Origin: Choristoneura fumiferana
Taxonomy: Eukaryota > Arthropoda > Insecta > Lepidoptera > Tortricidae
Length of the DNA: 64,000 nt
Direction: 5' to 3'
NCBI RefSeq assembly: GCF_025370935.1
Contig: NC_133486.1
Coordinates: 8,720,821 to 8,784,820 of the forward strand
Of this stretch, positions 22,811-32,900 are shown piece after piece. Each line of letters opens with the position of its first letter. Within the stretch, counting starts at the first letter, position 1. The position numbers and the translations under genes were made by a program. A model generated the notes under the pieces. It saw only the letters and a program-made list of their open reading frames with translations. It did no database searches and had not been told where the DNA came from.

Positions 22811-23650
22811 AGTATTTGTATTTTATTGTATTGTATTGTATTGTATCTACAGTAAAACAGTGTAAAGGCTCTTAATTTATAAGGTTTTTTTAAATATCCG
22901 TAACTAAAACATTTTTAATTCACACATATTTAGCAAACTAAGGTTAACAGAGTGAATTTTTATGATGTTACTCTTGTAAAGTTGTTATATATTATGAAGA
23001 AAAAAAATTGGCCATAAAGTTAATTGCCAGTTAATTTCTATCAATAATGAACTGAGCCGTCAGCTGAAGTTAATGGAAATCAAGACAAACACGATGTAAC
23101 CTTTAAGCTATAGGCTTTACTATTTTCTCATTTATTGCAAAGTGCATATTTACCGGTTTTATTGGTCACAAGTGCTAGCGAGTTGATCTGTTGCTGCGTG
23201 CTTGCTGTTGGCTTATGCTAACTGTGCATAGATCAACTCGCATGCTGAGCAGGTTTTGAGCTTCAGTTAGACGGGTGTGGGAATTGTCGTGCGTTTGGTC
23301 CATTGCTGGCCCGTGCGACTATAGATTTACGAATGGTTGTTCATAGAGAGCAATGTACCTTAACTCGAACGATGTCTCTCATATAAAATAGTATCGTACA
23401 AATAAGATTTTGCATAATATGCTGATCTGAGGGTTCAACAACCAGCCGAGGATGGGTTTACCCGGTCACACTGACCATGTGATCGACGTGGTCGTGGTAT
23501 AAAGTACTTTATGACCGGAGATGCCAAATCCGTGCGTAGTAGTTATTTGAGTTAGTTGAAGAGCAACAATTTAGTCACATTTTTGACGCAGTGCACTTCG
23601 AGTAATTTGTGTATGAAATCACAGGGAAAAAATATTGAAATATAATGACA
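22811..23650. other. Gene-free stretch
   Basis: A (TTGTA)n array at 22818-22850 marks another LINE tail. Otherwise no coding signal. An imperfect inverted pair GCGAGTTGATCTGTT / TAGATCAACTCGC lies at about 23178-23240. Confidence 0.4.
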
Positions 23651-23654
23651 GGCA

Positions 23655-23861
23655 GATCGTTGGGCCAAAATTGTTACGGAATGGGTCCCTAGTGACGGAT
23701 ACCGTAATAGAGGCAGACCGAAGAGGAGGTGGAGGGACGACTTAGATGCCTATATTGTGGGATGGCGGGAGCTCGCCTTTGGTAGGCAGGAGTGGAGCAA
23801 GACGGGAGAGGCCTTTGCATTGCATATGAAAGTTATGCAGGTAAACGATCGAGAACTTTAA
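23655..23861 (+). pseudogene. C-terminal remnant of a LINE reverse transcriptase
   Basis: The 68-codon frame ends at TAA 23859 and encodes DRWAKIVTEWVPSDGYRNRG, then RPKRRWRDDLDAY and RQEWSKTGEAFA. The order W-x-P-x-D-G...RGRPxxRWxDD...W is the hallmark C-terminus of a moth LINE family different from the remnant at 20603-20895. Its AATAAA tail at about 23890 runs into the next SINE. Confidence 0.7.
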
Positions 23862-23894
23862 CCTTGACCCTCAAAAAATGTGACAGTACAATAA

Positions 23895-24024
23895 ATCATC
23901 ATCATCACAGCCTATACCTAAGCGTCCCACTGCAGGGCACAGGCCTCACCCAATGAGAGGTTTGGGCCATAGTTCCCACGTGGACCCAGTACGGATTGGG
24001 AACTTCACACACACACACACACAC

Positions 24025-24114
<90 letters not shown>

Positions 24115-24440
24115 GTATTCCCAAATGGGGTAGGCAGAGCACACGAAACGTTACGGCTTCGGAGCCACTTTTAGCAATTTTAGGTTTAAAGTTTGACAAA
24201 AACGGTACAATAGTGACAGGTTGCTAGCCTGTCGCTTACGGCATACCTTAACCTATATCCTCTTACAACATCCACGGAAGAAATGGAGAGGTGTAATTCT
24301 AACCCGACAGGCTCGAGTAAATTTCATACGTAATTTTGCACATGATTTCCAAAAAAACTAAAAAGTGCGGGCCTGTAGTTGAACCCACGATCCTTTGCTC
24401 GAGTGGCCATAGATCAAACCACAAGGTCACCACGTCTCAC
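23895..24440 (-). mobile_element. tRNA-derived SINE interrupted by microsatellite and second repeat
   Basis: The tail part (23910-24005: CCACTGCAGGGCACAGGCCT and GGACCCAGTACGGATTGGGA) and the head part (24320-24440: TGAACCCACGATCCTTTGCT) match the SINE at 13780-14091. The element is broken at its natural CTTCACACACAC site by a long (AC)n array and a copy of the 12668-type repeat (24110-24190). Confidence 0.65.
24006..24112. repeat. (AC)n microsatellite, ~107 bp
   Basis: An almost pure CA/AC array with one interruption (CGC at 24028-24030). Long open frames reported across it in both strands are artefacts of the dinucleotide. Confidence 0.95.
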
Positions 24441-24861
24441 ATAAATAAATAGTACATAAATATTCTAACGACAACTCTCGTCGCCAGTGCTTTGTAGACT
24501 TACGTGGATTTTGGGTATTCAAAACATTTTAGAGGTGAATGATGATGACTAGATGACATTGTAACATTGAAATTATGATTTCTGTATGTTTTTTGTGGTA
24601 CTGTGACGTAGATTATGCTTCTAAGATATCAATGTTTTTCGATGAATAATGTTCGTAGTTTCGGTTGCAACTTAGAATGTATTCCACAGAAATTCTTTAC
24701 CTTTTCGGGATAAATAGTGGCTGATGATAACATAATATATTGCAGCTTTCTATTTGTGTAAGTACTCGTAATATTAAAATCTATTCATTTCTTTTAGAAA
24801 GTAATATACAAAAAAACACGCAAAAAAAATAGGTTTGAAGTATGGGAGGGAGCATCCTTTT

Positions 24862-25115
24862 TAGGGTTCCGTACCCAAAGGGTGCTAACGGAACCCTATT
24901 ACTGAGACTCCGCTGTCTGTCTGTCTGTCTGTCCGTCCGTTTGTCACAGGGCTCTATCTCTTGAGCCGTAATAGCTAGGCACTTGAAATTTTCGCAGATT
25001 ATGTAGGTATTAGGTACTGTAGCTGCTATAACAGCAAATACTAAAAACAGAATAAAAATTATATTTACTCGTAGGTGGGGTTCCCTCCCATGCAACAAAC
25101 ATAATTTTATTGACG
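24862..25115 (-). repeat. GGTTCCGTA / GGAACCCTA repeat
   Basis: It contains TAGGGTTCCGTACCCAAAGG, CTGTCTGTCTGTCTGTCCG, a GAGCCGTAATAGCTAGGCAC block and TGGGGTTCCCTCCCATGCA. It is the inverted counterpart of the block at 4970-5265. Confidence 0.65.
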
Positions 25116-25149
25116 TTTTTTGCTCGATATAATAAGTTTAATAACGGCA

Positions 25150-25440
25150 ACATGTAGAGTCTTCTTCATCAGATGCAGTTTACCAAATGATACTTTCTGA
25201 ATGTAAATGCTTATCTTAATGCTAAAAATGCCAAAATCGCCATAAGTGTGCCTATAAAATTTGGGGTTTGTCCTCGATTTCCCTTGGATCCCATCATCAG
25301 ATCTTGATTTGGTGGCAATGGAAGAAGAGTACCCTTTCGAATAAAAAAATAATTTTGTAAATCGGTCCACAATTGACTGAGTACATACATTGGAATAAAC
25401 ATTGGAATATAGAACCTCCGCCTTTTTTTCTAATGTCTAA
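25150..25440 (-). repeat. ~290-bp dispersed repeat (copy 2 of 3)
   Basis: ACCAAATGATACTTTCTGAA, AAAATGCCAAAATCGCC, then CCTCGATTTCCCTTGG and the CCTCCGCCTTTTTTT end. Directly followed at 25450-25503 by a GGTACGGAACCGTTCTTGCG, GTCCGACTCGCACTTGGCC fragment of another family. Confidence 0.65.
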
Positions 25441-26001
25441 TGTTGTATAGATAATGGTACGGAACCGTTCTTGCGCGAGTCCGACTCGCACTTGGCCGGT
25501 CTTTACAATGTTTTATTTAGTTTGCAATATTCGTGCCTACGTATTTTGCAGTCGAATTTCACTCAGTTAGTCATTGGATTTGATTCAGATATGTAAGTAA
25601 ATACATAAGAATGTAAGTATTAAAAGCTGTAATGTAAAAAAATCTATAGTTAAACATCACAATATCCTCATTTGCAAGTCAGACAGTCGAATTCAACTGG
25701 AAATTCGATTATAATAAACCCTACAAAAAATGTATGCACAAGGTGTTTTATTTCGTTTTCTGTCTGTCTCAAAAAAAACGTGTTTTGCAAGTTTTTTTCT
25801 ATTGAATGCTGCTGTAAAATACGTTTAGTTTTGTAACTTTTTAGCCCAAATCAGACGTCCCGTGTCAATTCCTGCAAAATATTTAATCGTGATTGCGCTT
25901 CTAGTACTGACCTTGACACATCCTTGACATCAGCCAAACATCAACTGACAGTGGCTTGTCATCAAAATTTTTGTGTTTATAAAGTAAATAAGTTATAAAA
26001 A

Positions 26002-27210
26002 ATGTTCAATAAACTCTACTTAATGATTCTCTGCGCTTTCAACATAACGCCTGAACAAAGATGCAGATTGAACACACGCTCAGATTTTGGAGAACCACTG
26101 CCAGTAATTCTCAGAAACGGACAGCTGTTAGAGCCAGATGATAAGTATGGTAACGTAGATTTGAGAAACGGAGAAACTCTTACGCTGAGTTGTGAAGGCA
26201 CTGGATCTTTGTTACACCCAAATGCAATACGGCAAGTAACTACAGCTCCAATAACATGCGAAGCCGGAAGGAGTTTCAAAAATGATGACTGGCTAAACGC
26301 ACCCGCAACATTCTATCAGTTCAGATGCCAGGAACCTCCGAGTTACAGAAGTAAGCGAACTAACCGCACGTGTTTCGATGAAAATCCAATCATTGAAGTC
26401 GGATACAATGTTGATCATAACTTTTATCCGTTATACGAATCCTGTTTCGACGAGCGAGAACTGAAAGCCATATATTCTAAATACACGCAGAAACCTTATA
26501 ACGCTATGTTCCAACAGAAGGTGGATCGCCCATATTTCATAGCGGATGACAACTTTAGACTAGTACCTGTAGAAACGCTGTTCTCCCCGAGAGGCCAACA
26601 GGCAGCTGTCGCACAGATAGTGGGTCACAATATTATAGATACGTACATCACTAACTCCCAACGTTTGTCTAGAGGGCATTTGGCAGCCAAAACTGACTTC
26701 GTTTTCGCGTTCAGTGAACGAGCAACGTTCCATTACGTCAACTGCGCCCCGCAATGGGAAGCGTTCAACGGAGGCAACTGGAATACGCTAGAAGTTGACC
26801 TTAGAAATCACATCCACGCAGCTGCATACAACACGACCATTTACACCGGCACATATGAAGTCGCGAGCCTTGTGAGCCAATTTGGACGTCGGGAAAATCT
26901 ATATCTGTATTTAGATGAAAACAGGAATCCGGTAATACCAATACCGCAATATTTTTACAAAGTTGTGTACGAACCAAGTTCACAAAGAGGGATTGCATTC
27001 ATAGGTATCAATAATCCCTATTATACCTCTAAAGAAGCCAGAGAGTTGTTTTTTTGTGAAGACTTGTGTAGAGGGAAGCAGAGTTTCAATTGGTTAACTT
27101 GGCATCCTGACAATGCAGTAGAGGGCTACACCTTTTGCTGCACGGTCCCAAACTTTCGTAATGTTGTAACGCATTTACCAGAATTTGAAGTTTCGGGAAT
27201 ATTGACTTGA
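26002..27210 (+). CDS. DNA/RNA non-specific endonuclease (insect dsRNase-like)
   Basis: An intact 402-residue single-exon frame. It encodes a secreted-type, metal-dependent nuclease of the Serratia nuclease family, the family of insect gut and haemolymph dsRNases that degrade double-stranded RNA and DNA. The catalytic core is clear: SRGHLAAKTDF with the general-base His at residue 226, then NCAPQWEAFNGGNW with the metal-ligand Asn at 256, and a Glu at 264 in the following LE. The N-terminal region (CRLNTRSDFGEP...) and the Cys-rich C-terminal part (FFCEDLC, YTFCC) match the insect members. Family members are usually 400-450 residues and carry a strong signal peptide. Here the N-terminus (MFNKLYLMILCAF) is only weakly signal-like, and an in-frame TAA lies two codons upstream of the ATG. 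Either the signal is short, or the first ~20 codons are intron sequence and the real start is in an unseen upstream exon. Confidence 0.88.
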   Translation: MFNKLYLMILCAFNITPEQRCRLNTRSDFGEPLPVILRNGQLLEPDDKYGNVDLRNGETLTLSCEGTGSLLHPNAIRQVTTAPITCEAGRSFKNDDWLNAPATFYQFRCQEPPSYRSKRTNRTCFDENPIIEVGYNVDHNFYPLYESCFDERELKAIYSKYTQKPYNAMFQQKVDRPYFIADDNFRLVPVETLFSPRGQQAAVAQIVGHNIIDTYITNSQRLSRGHLAAKTDFVFAFSERATFHYVNCAPQWEAFNGGNWNTLEVDLRNHIHAAAYNTTIYTGTYEVASLVSQFGRRENLYLYLDENRNPVIPIPQYFYKVVYEPSSQRGIAFIGINNPYYTSKEARELFFCEDLCRGKQSFNWLTWHPDNAVEGYTFCCTVPNFRNVVTHLPEFEVSGILT

Positions 27211-27240
27211 TAGTATTGAGTTTGATGAGTGAGATTTGAT

Positions 27241-27275
27241 AATAAATACTTATTGTGTGTGACCCATTAAATAAA
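27241..27275 (+). terminator. Polyadenylation signals of the nuclease gene
   Basis: AATAAA at 27241-27246 and again at 27270-27275, 31 and 60 nt after the stop codon, followed by a T/G-rich stretch. Confidence 0.6.
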
Positions 27276-27309
27276 ATGTAATATTCTTTTGTGATTTTTG
27301 TAACTTAAT

Positions 27310-27445
27310 TATTACATTACATTACCTCAATGTTTCGACCACATTACGGCGGCCGTCGTCACGAATACCCTAAAATATAGGTTATCACGACCATGTAGCA
27401 CGAGCTTTTCGAACTACCGGCACTTGATTTTGTTTTTGTTGCGAT
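27310..27445. repeat. Dispersed repeat shared with 62310-62475
   Basis: CCTCAATGTTTCGACCACAT, CGGCCGTCGTCACGA and TCGAACTACCGGCACTTGAT recur, diverged, near 62316-62400 (TACCTCGACGTTTCGG, GTCACGAGTAGACTG, TCGAACTACCCGCACTTGAT). Confidence 0.55.
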
Positions 27446-27513
27446 ACCTAAGTATCACTCAACACAACAATCCCATTATGCGATGCTCACATTTCCCTGT
27501 CATCTGATTATAA

Positions 27514-27605
27514 TATACTCAGCGGCACAAAATTTGGCCCACCTTTCATACAAAATTACCGATTCTGCATGCATTTGAGGGCCAGATTTTTTGTCGCTCA
27601 GTATA
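27514..27605. mobile_element. Short MITE with TATACTCAGCGGCA ends
   Basis: The inverted ends TATACTCAGCGGCACAAAAT and TTTTGTCGCTCAGTATA enclose about 55 bp. A second copy is at 42102-42193; an internal fragment is at about 19757-19811. Confidence 0.7.
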
Positions 27606-28290
27606 TGTGTATTGCTAATATAATTAATAATGAAGTCATTGCCCTCTTTTGTAGATAGTGCGTGTTACGTATTGTTGTCGCGAATATGTTTTGTTTTATC
27701 GTTGTAATTGAGGATATAGGCACAATTACTGTGACCCGAGGGCATCTCGTATTCTGTGGCATACGGATACGCAAGGATCCCTGACGAAGTCTAAATCCTT
27801 CCTGGCGCTCAACTGTAGTGATAAGTAGCTAGTAATAAGTTAATTGTAAGTAGTGATCTAATCGATATAAGTTAAGTTAACCCTAAGTTCCAGTCACTGA
27901 TACTGGTAGTGCTTAAATTTAAAATTAGTTAAATCAATATATATAGTATTAGTGTTCATAGTGGTATTTCATTAATTTCTTACTCGGCAACCCATAACAA
28001 AATGGCCTGGAATGGAATGGATTTTACCTAAATGTTGTGAAATTACCGTAAGCGACCAAAAATGCAAGTAAGTAGCAATTAACAAGTTACAAAACACGAA
28101 TAACAGTTAGTACACGAGTAGTAATGATTTGTGATTTGTTTACGTATTGCAACGGAATGTGTTTACGATAAATTAATTAGGCAGTTTGACAAGGGATTAA
28201 CACGGTTACAAGTAACTGCTTTATGGTATTTTAACTATATAGCTGTCGACCTAGTGTCTGTCTTTTAGGTTTTCGAACCTTTCAATATCC
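27606..28290. other. Intergenic DNA
   Basis: No gene or clear repeat seen between the MITE and the Helitron-like fragment. Confidence 0.35.
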
Positions 28291-28485
28291 CGCTAATATA
28301 AATGCGGAAGTTTGTAGGTCTGATGACGTCTAAACCGCAGAGCCAATTTAGATGCAATTCGGTATATAGATGTTTTGAATCCCAGGCAAGGACATATAAT
28401 AGTGTTTATCCCGAAAAATTGTATTGTTCCCGCAGGATAGCGATAAAAGACTTATACGCGGACGGAGTCGCGGAAAAAAGTTAGA
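28291..28485 (+). mobile_element. Helitron-like fragment
   Basis: GCTAATATAAATGCGGAAGT at the left, CCCGAAAAATTGTATTG and CCCGCAGGATAGCGATAA inside, and GCGGACGGAGTCGCGG at the right give the family order in the plus orientation. Confidence 0.5.
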
Positions 28486-28840
28486 TATATTCGTAGAAAT
28501 AAACAACACATTTCTACAAGCTTTACTTAAGCTATGGTCGTATGTAGGTCTGTAAGTTGCCCCACACCTCTAGTGATCAGTTTGACTGAAAATTTGGTGA
28601 GAATTCGTAGTTAGTACGTCAATGAAAGTATTGTCGAATAAATGTACAGTTAGCAGAAAAAAACTTGTATCAATTTTATTTTTTGACGAACTGTTCAGAA
28701 TGATCATGATTTGGTCTAGTGATCACTCAAAGATATACGTCTACTCTGCTTCATCGCATCGGACGGAATGGTATCCCAGTCCCCTCCATTTTTGTAAAAT
28801 AGCCCTAGACACGCCGATACCACTGACCCCCCACGAAAAG

Positions 28841-29026
28841 TGGTAAACGAGCAAGTGGGCCTCCTGATGGTAAGAGATCACCACCGCCCATAGACACCTG
28901 CAACACCAGGAAGATTGCAGATGCGTTGCCAACCTAGAGGCCTATGGGATACCTCAAGTGCCAGTAATTTCACCGGCTGTCTTACTCTCCACGCCGAAAC
29001 ACAACAGTGCAAGCACTGCTGCTTAA
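28841..29026. repeat. Dispersed moth repeat, well-preserved copy
   Basis: CGAGCAAGTGGGCCTCCTGA, GATCACCACCGCCCATAGAC, CACCTGCAACACCAGG, TTGCCAACCTAGAGGCC and AACACAACAGTGCAAGCACT occur in order. A longer copy in the other orientation is at 31493-31765. Confidence 0.65.
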
Positions 29027-29039
29027 AAACCGCAATTAA

Positions 29040-29866
29040 TGCATAAAAATGCATCAATGCCAATGACAAACTAAAGAGAACTCATCCTAAGGGCGTAGTT
29101 CTTTAAATATACCCTTTGTAACCTTTTAAATGGTCAGGTGATTTCAAAATCGAATTTTAGGTACTGAAGACTGGCTGTCGCATATCAGATATTTACGGAT
29201 GTTTGTTTTGTTTGACCTTCTAAACGAAAGAAAATAAAAAACAGTAAATATAAAGCATTTTCCTAACAAAAGACTATTGAAACGATTCGCGGCTTTCCGT
29301 GGGTGTCGTCATTTGCTTAGCAGGATCACAGTGAAAATATAATTGAATTCAGTATTGGCTTCTAATAAAGGGTTTCCTGCCACCGGGAGTTCATAGGTTA
29401 ATTAACATATTTCTTTTTATAATAATACTCGATTTTACTCTTTTTTTTACAACTGTTAGTTTTTCACAAAGTTCTCTCTTTTCGTCCGCCATTTTTCAAT
29501 TTTCAAGGCATGGTGCTTCTATCATTCGTATTTGATAGCCGTTCGAACAATCACGCCACCTATTTTTCGCGCGAAAGTCTTTTGTTTTACCAGCCAGATA
29601 GTGCTGGGCAAAGCCTTATCATAACCTCCACAACCCCCACTCTGCATCCTCAGACCAATTATAAACGCATCTGAAGCCATCTCTATTTTAGTCTACTTCC
29701 GTGACGCCTTAATGTTTACCTATTTGCAAGTTAGCCAGTTTTACCGCGCTAATAAGTTAACACCGATGCACAGGAAATAACTTAACGATTATTAATTGGC
29801 AATTTGGTTATGATTCATAACGATCATTTCTCCATTACTATTTAATGCTTTCGTTGAGGGAAATAC
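29040..29866. other. Upstream flank of the large repeat-protein gene
   Basis: No coding signal recognised. Holds whatever distal promoter the gene at 29954 uses. Confidence 0.4.
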
Positions 29867-29902
29867 TATAATTAGAGACGGTCTCAGGTTAGCGCCTCAG
29901 TT
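29867..29902 (+). promoter_or_regulatory. Core promoter: TATA box and initiator
   Basis: TATAATTA at 29867-29874 lies 32 nt upstream of the A in TCAGTT (29897-29902). TCAGTT fits the arthropod initiator consensus TCAKTY, and the spacing is that of a focused TATA/Inr promoter. It predicts a 5' UTR of about 55 nt before the ATG at 29954. Confidence 0.6.
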
Positions 29903-29953
29903 TGTTTAGTGTGTCTAGAGACAGTGGTGAGAAAGTGTTGTGTCGAAATCAAA

Positions 29954-32900
29954 ATGAGGATTCTTTGGGTGAGTTCATTTTATGAGTTTCATACATTTAA
30001 ATACTGATAATATTTATTTACACACAATAAGTAAATTTTATATTTTTGAAGTGGTTTAAACAGTTTGTGATACGAATAACCAACTATTATAATCATAAAC
30101 TTTACTATTTACATTACTATTTACGCTAGTAATATTAAGTTTATGATTATAACTACATACGTATTTTTTTAACTTTCATCCAAATATGAAATTTTACCTA
30201 TTTATAAAATTCTACAATATTTTTATTCGGTTAAGATCGCAGTGAATTAAAGCTTGCCATATCTCGTACATTCTTATTAAATACTATTAGCGTGAGCGAA
30301 ATAGCACGAAACGAAGTTCGAATTTCGCACTAAAAATATACCTCTTATACTAATTGAGGTTTTAAACAAGAATAATTAAATATTAGTTTAAATCTCTATG
30401 TGTTTTTCGACATAAGTACACATAATTTGCGACATAAGTACATACTCGTACCTATATAAATTACCTATTGATTTTTTGAACCGTCACATACTCAATAATG
30501 CTTGTTAAACTGCAACTTATATTTTTACACAGTCAAAAACAAAATTGCTACAAGGTATTTTTTTAAACGTGATACCAAGTGTTTCTGGTTCAGTATAATG
30601 TATGTAGTATGGCAGAATAATATCAGTCAACTCAATTGTACTATTCGGGGTTGCGACCTTATTTATAAAGAATCATCTAAACCAGGGGTCCCGATGCGGC
30701 CCGAGACCTATATCCTTGCGGCCCGCGACTGTTTTGTTATATCACGTATACTTAGAACCTATTTACAATAGGTACTCGTAGATAGATATAGCCTATCTTC
30801 TCGTATTTTTTTTACTTATATTTGGCTCATGTCTGCCGAAAGGTTGCCGACCCCTGATCTAAACGACAGACAGACATCACGGGGGACCAAAGAGCTGGCA
30901 GCTTCCTCGCACAATGTATCAGCATTGCAATAAAGCGCAAGGAAATGCTGCCAGCATCTTCGGGTACATACTCGTACTGTTAAATGAACATTTACTTTTA
31001 TAATTTATTTTGTTATGACGATCCCTATTTGAGATACCATTTTCATTGACATAATTAATAATTTGATAATTTATTGAATCAGGCGTTACTTTGCGGAGGT
31101 CCATATCAATGAACTAAAATAATTTCCTTGCTGACCCGCGACCTTAAGGTAATGAATAATTTGATTTCTTGACAACTCCCCCTTGAGGACGAATTTAATT
31201 TATTTTGACATTGTATTTTATTGATTGTTTTTTATATTTGCTTATTTTTACAAATTTTGACGATCTCAGCATAAATTCTTATATAATCTGACTTAATGTA
31301 TTTATATAAATGATTTATGATAAATGTATTTTCTTTCTTTCTTTCTTTCTTTACATAATGTAACTGTTATGTTGAGTGAATAAATAAACTAAACTAAACT
31401 AAACTTTTCTTATTTGTTTAATTGAAATTTAAATTTAGTTCAAGTTCTTATTTATTGTAGTAAGTATTTCAGAAATAAATATATATATTTTGCAGGTAGT
31501 AGGGCCTTGTGCAAGGTCCGCCCGGATTGCTACCACCATCTGGCTCGTTAATCCTGCCGTGAAGCAGCAGTGCTTGCACTGTTGTGTTTCGGCATGGATA
31601 GTAAGACAGCCGGTGAAATTACTGGCACTTGAGGTATCCCATCTTAGGCCTCTAGGTTGGCAACGCATCTGCAATCCCCTGGTGTTGCAGGTGTCTATGG
31701 GCGGTGGTGATCTCTTACCATTAGGAGACCCACTTGCTCGTTTGCCATCCAGACGAATAAAAAAAAACATGGTGGATCATTTAGATTGGTCAGTATGGGA
31801 AAGTCTGAAACTATAAGACATACGAAGATCTGTTCTTAGGAACCATGTCATCGATTTTAGTAACAAGAAAAACTGAATTCATACATTACGTACGTACGTA
31901 CATACATACGCCGCAAAGAAGTATTTTTTTTTCTTTCGCAAAACGATTTGTATATGCGGGTTGGCGGCCATTTGGAACCACCAGAAAAGTATGGCATGGT
32001 GTATTCGTGAATGGCTACTCGACGATGATTAGCTGTGCAAAAATTAGCCTGGAACAAATGGTTGAATTGTTTTTTTTTATATTAATGTATTCGCGTCGGT
32101 ATGGCGGGCTGTAAACCACACCGGAGAAGTATGGCATTACGCTACCGGTTGCATCTTTTTTTATCGACTATCGGAAAATACAATCATTTTTGTGGAACAA
32201 ATCGTTCGACACTCGTTATTTATCCGACACGTTCGATTAACGCCCACGCGATTGGGCCGCCGGTACCAGCGCTATGACCATCATTTTACTTTGGCATTCC
32301 GTAATTAGACCCCTGAAGAACCGCCATACTGGTACAAATCATCTAATATTTTGTATCACCATCTCCCGGTCTAGCATTTTCCTCGAACGGCTACATAGCT
32401 TAGCATTAGTGGAAACGGTCACATCCTCGCAGCATAGCTGTATAGCACATCTCTGGTCGAAAGGCACCCTTAAACTAAAACTTAAAGTATATGATTCACT
32501 GAAATGATCGAAGACTGAAAAAAATATTGTCATAAAAAAGCATTGTAGTGTTGCCCTTTCTATACTCGTATTAATTCAGATTGACTGACATGAGCTAATG
32601 CCTAGAGCAATGAAACTTTGTATGTTGTTAATCATCATCGAAAGGGCTTGGGCCGTAGTTCCCACGCGGGCTCAGTGCGGATTGGGAACTTCACACATAC
32701 CGTTGAATTACTTCACAGGTGTGTGCAGGTTTCCTAACGAAGTTTTCCTTCACCGTAAAGCTCGTTGTAAATTTGAAATGTAATTTCGCACATGAATTTT
32801 GAAAAGCTCAGAGGTGCGGGCCTCTGAGCTTATGTTGTTTACATTCAGCATAAATACGAATTTTATGAGCATGAAAAGTGAAAATACTGTGTATATTTTA

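Noticed and set aside
23905..24199. Long open frames of Val-Cys or Thr-His repeats
   Set aside because: Pure translation of the CA/GT microsatellite in several frames.
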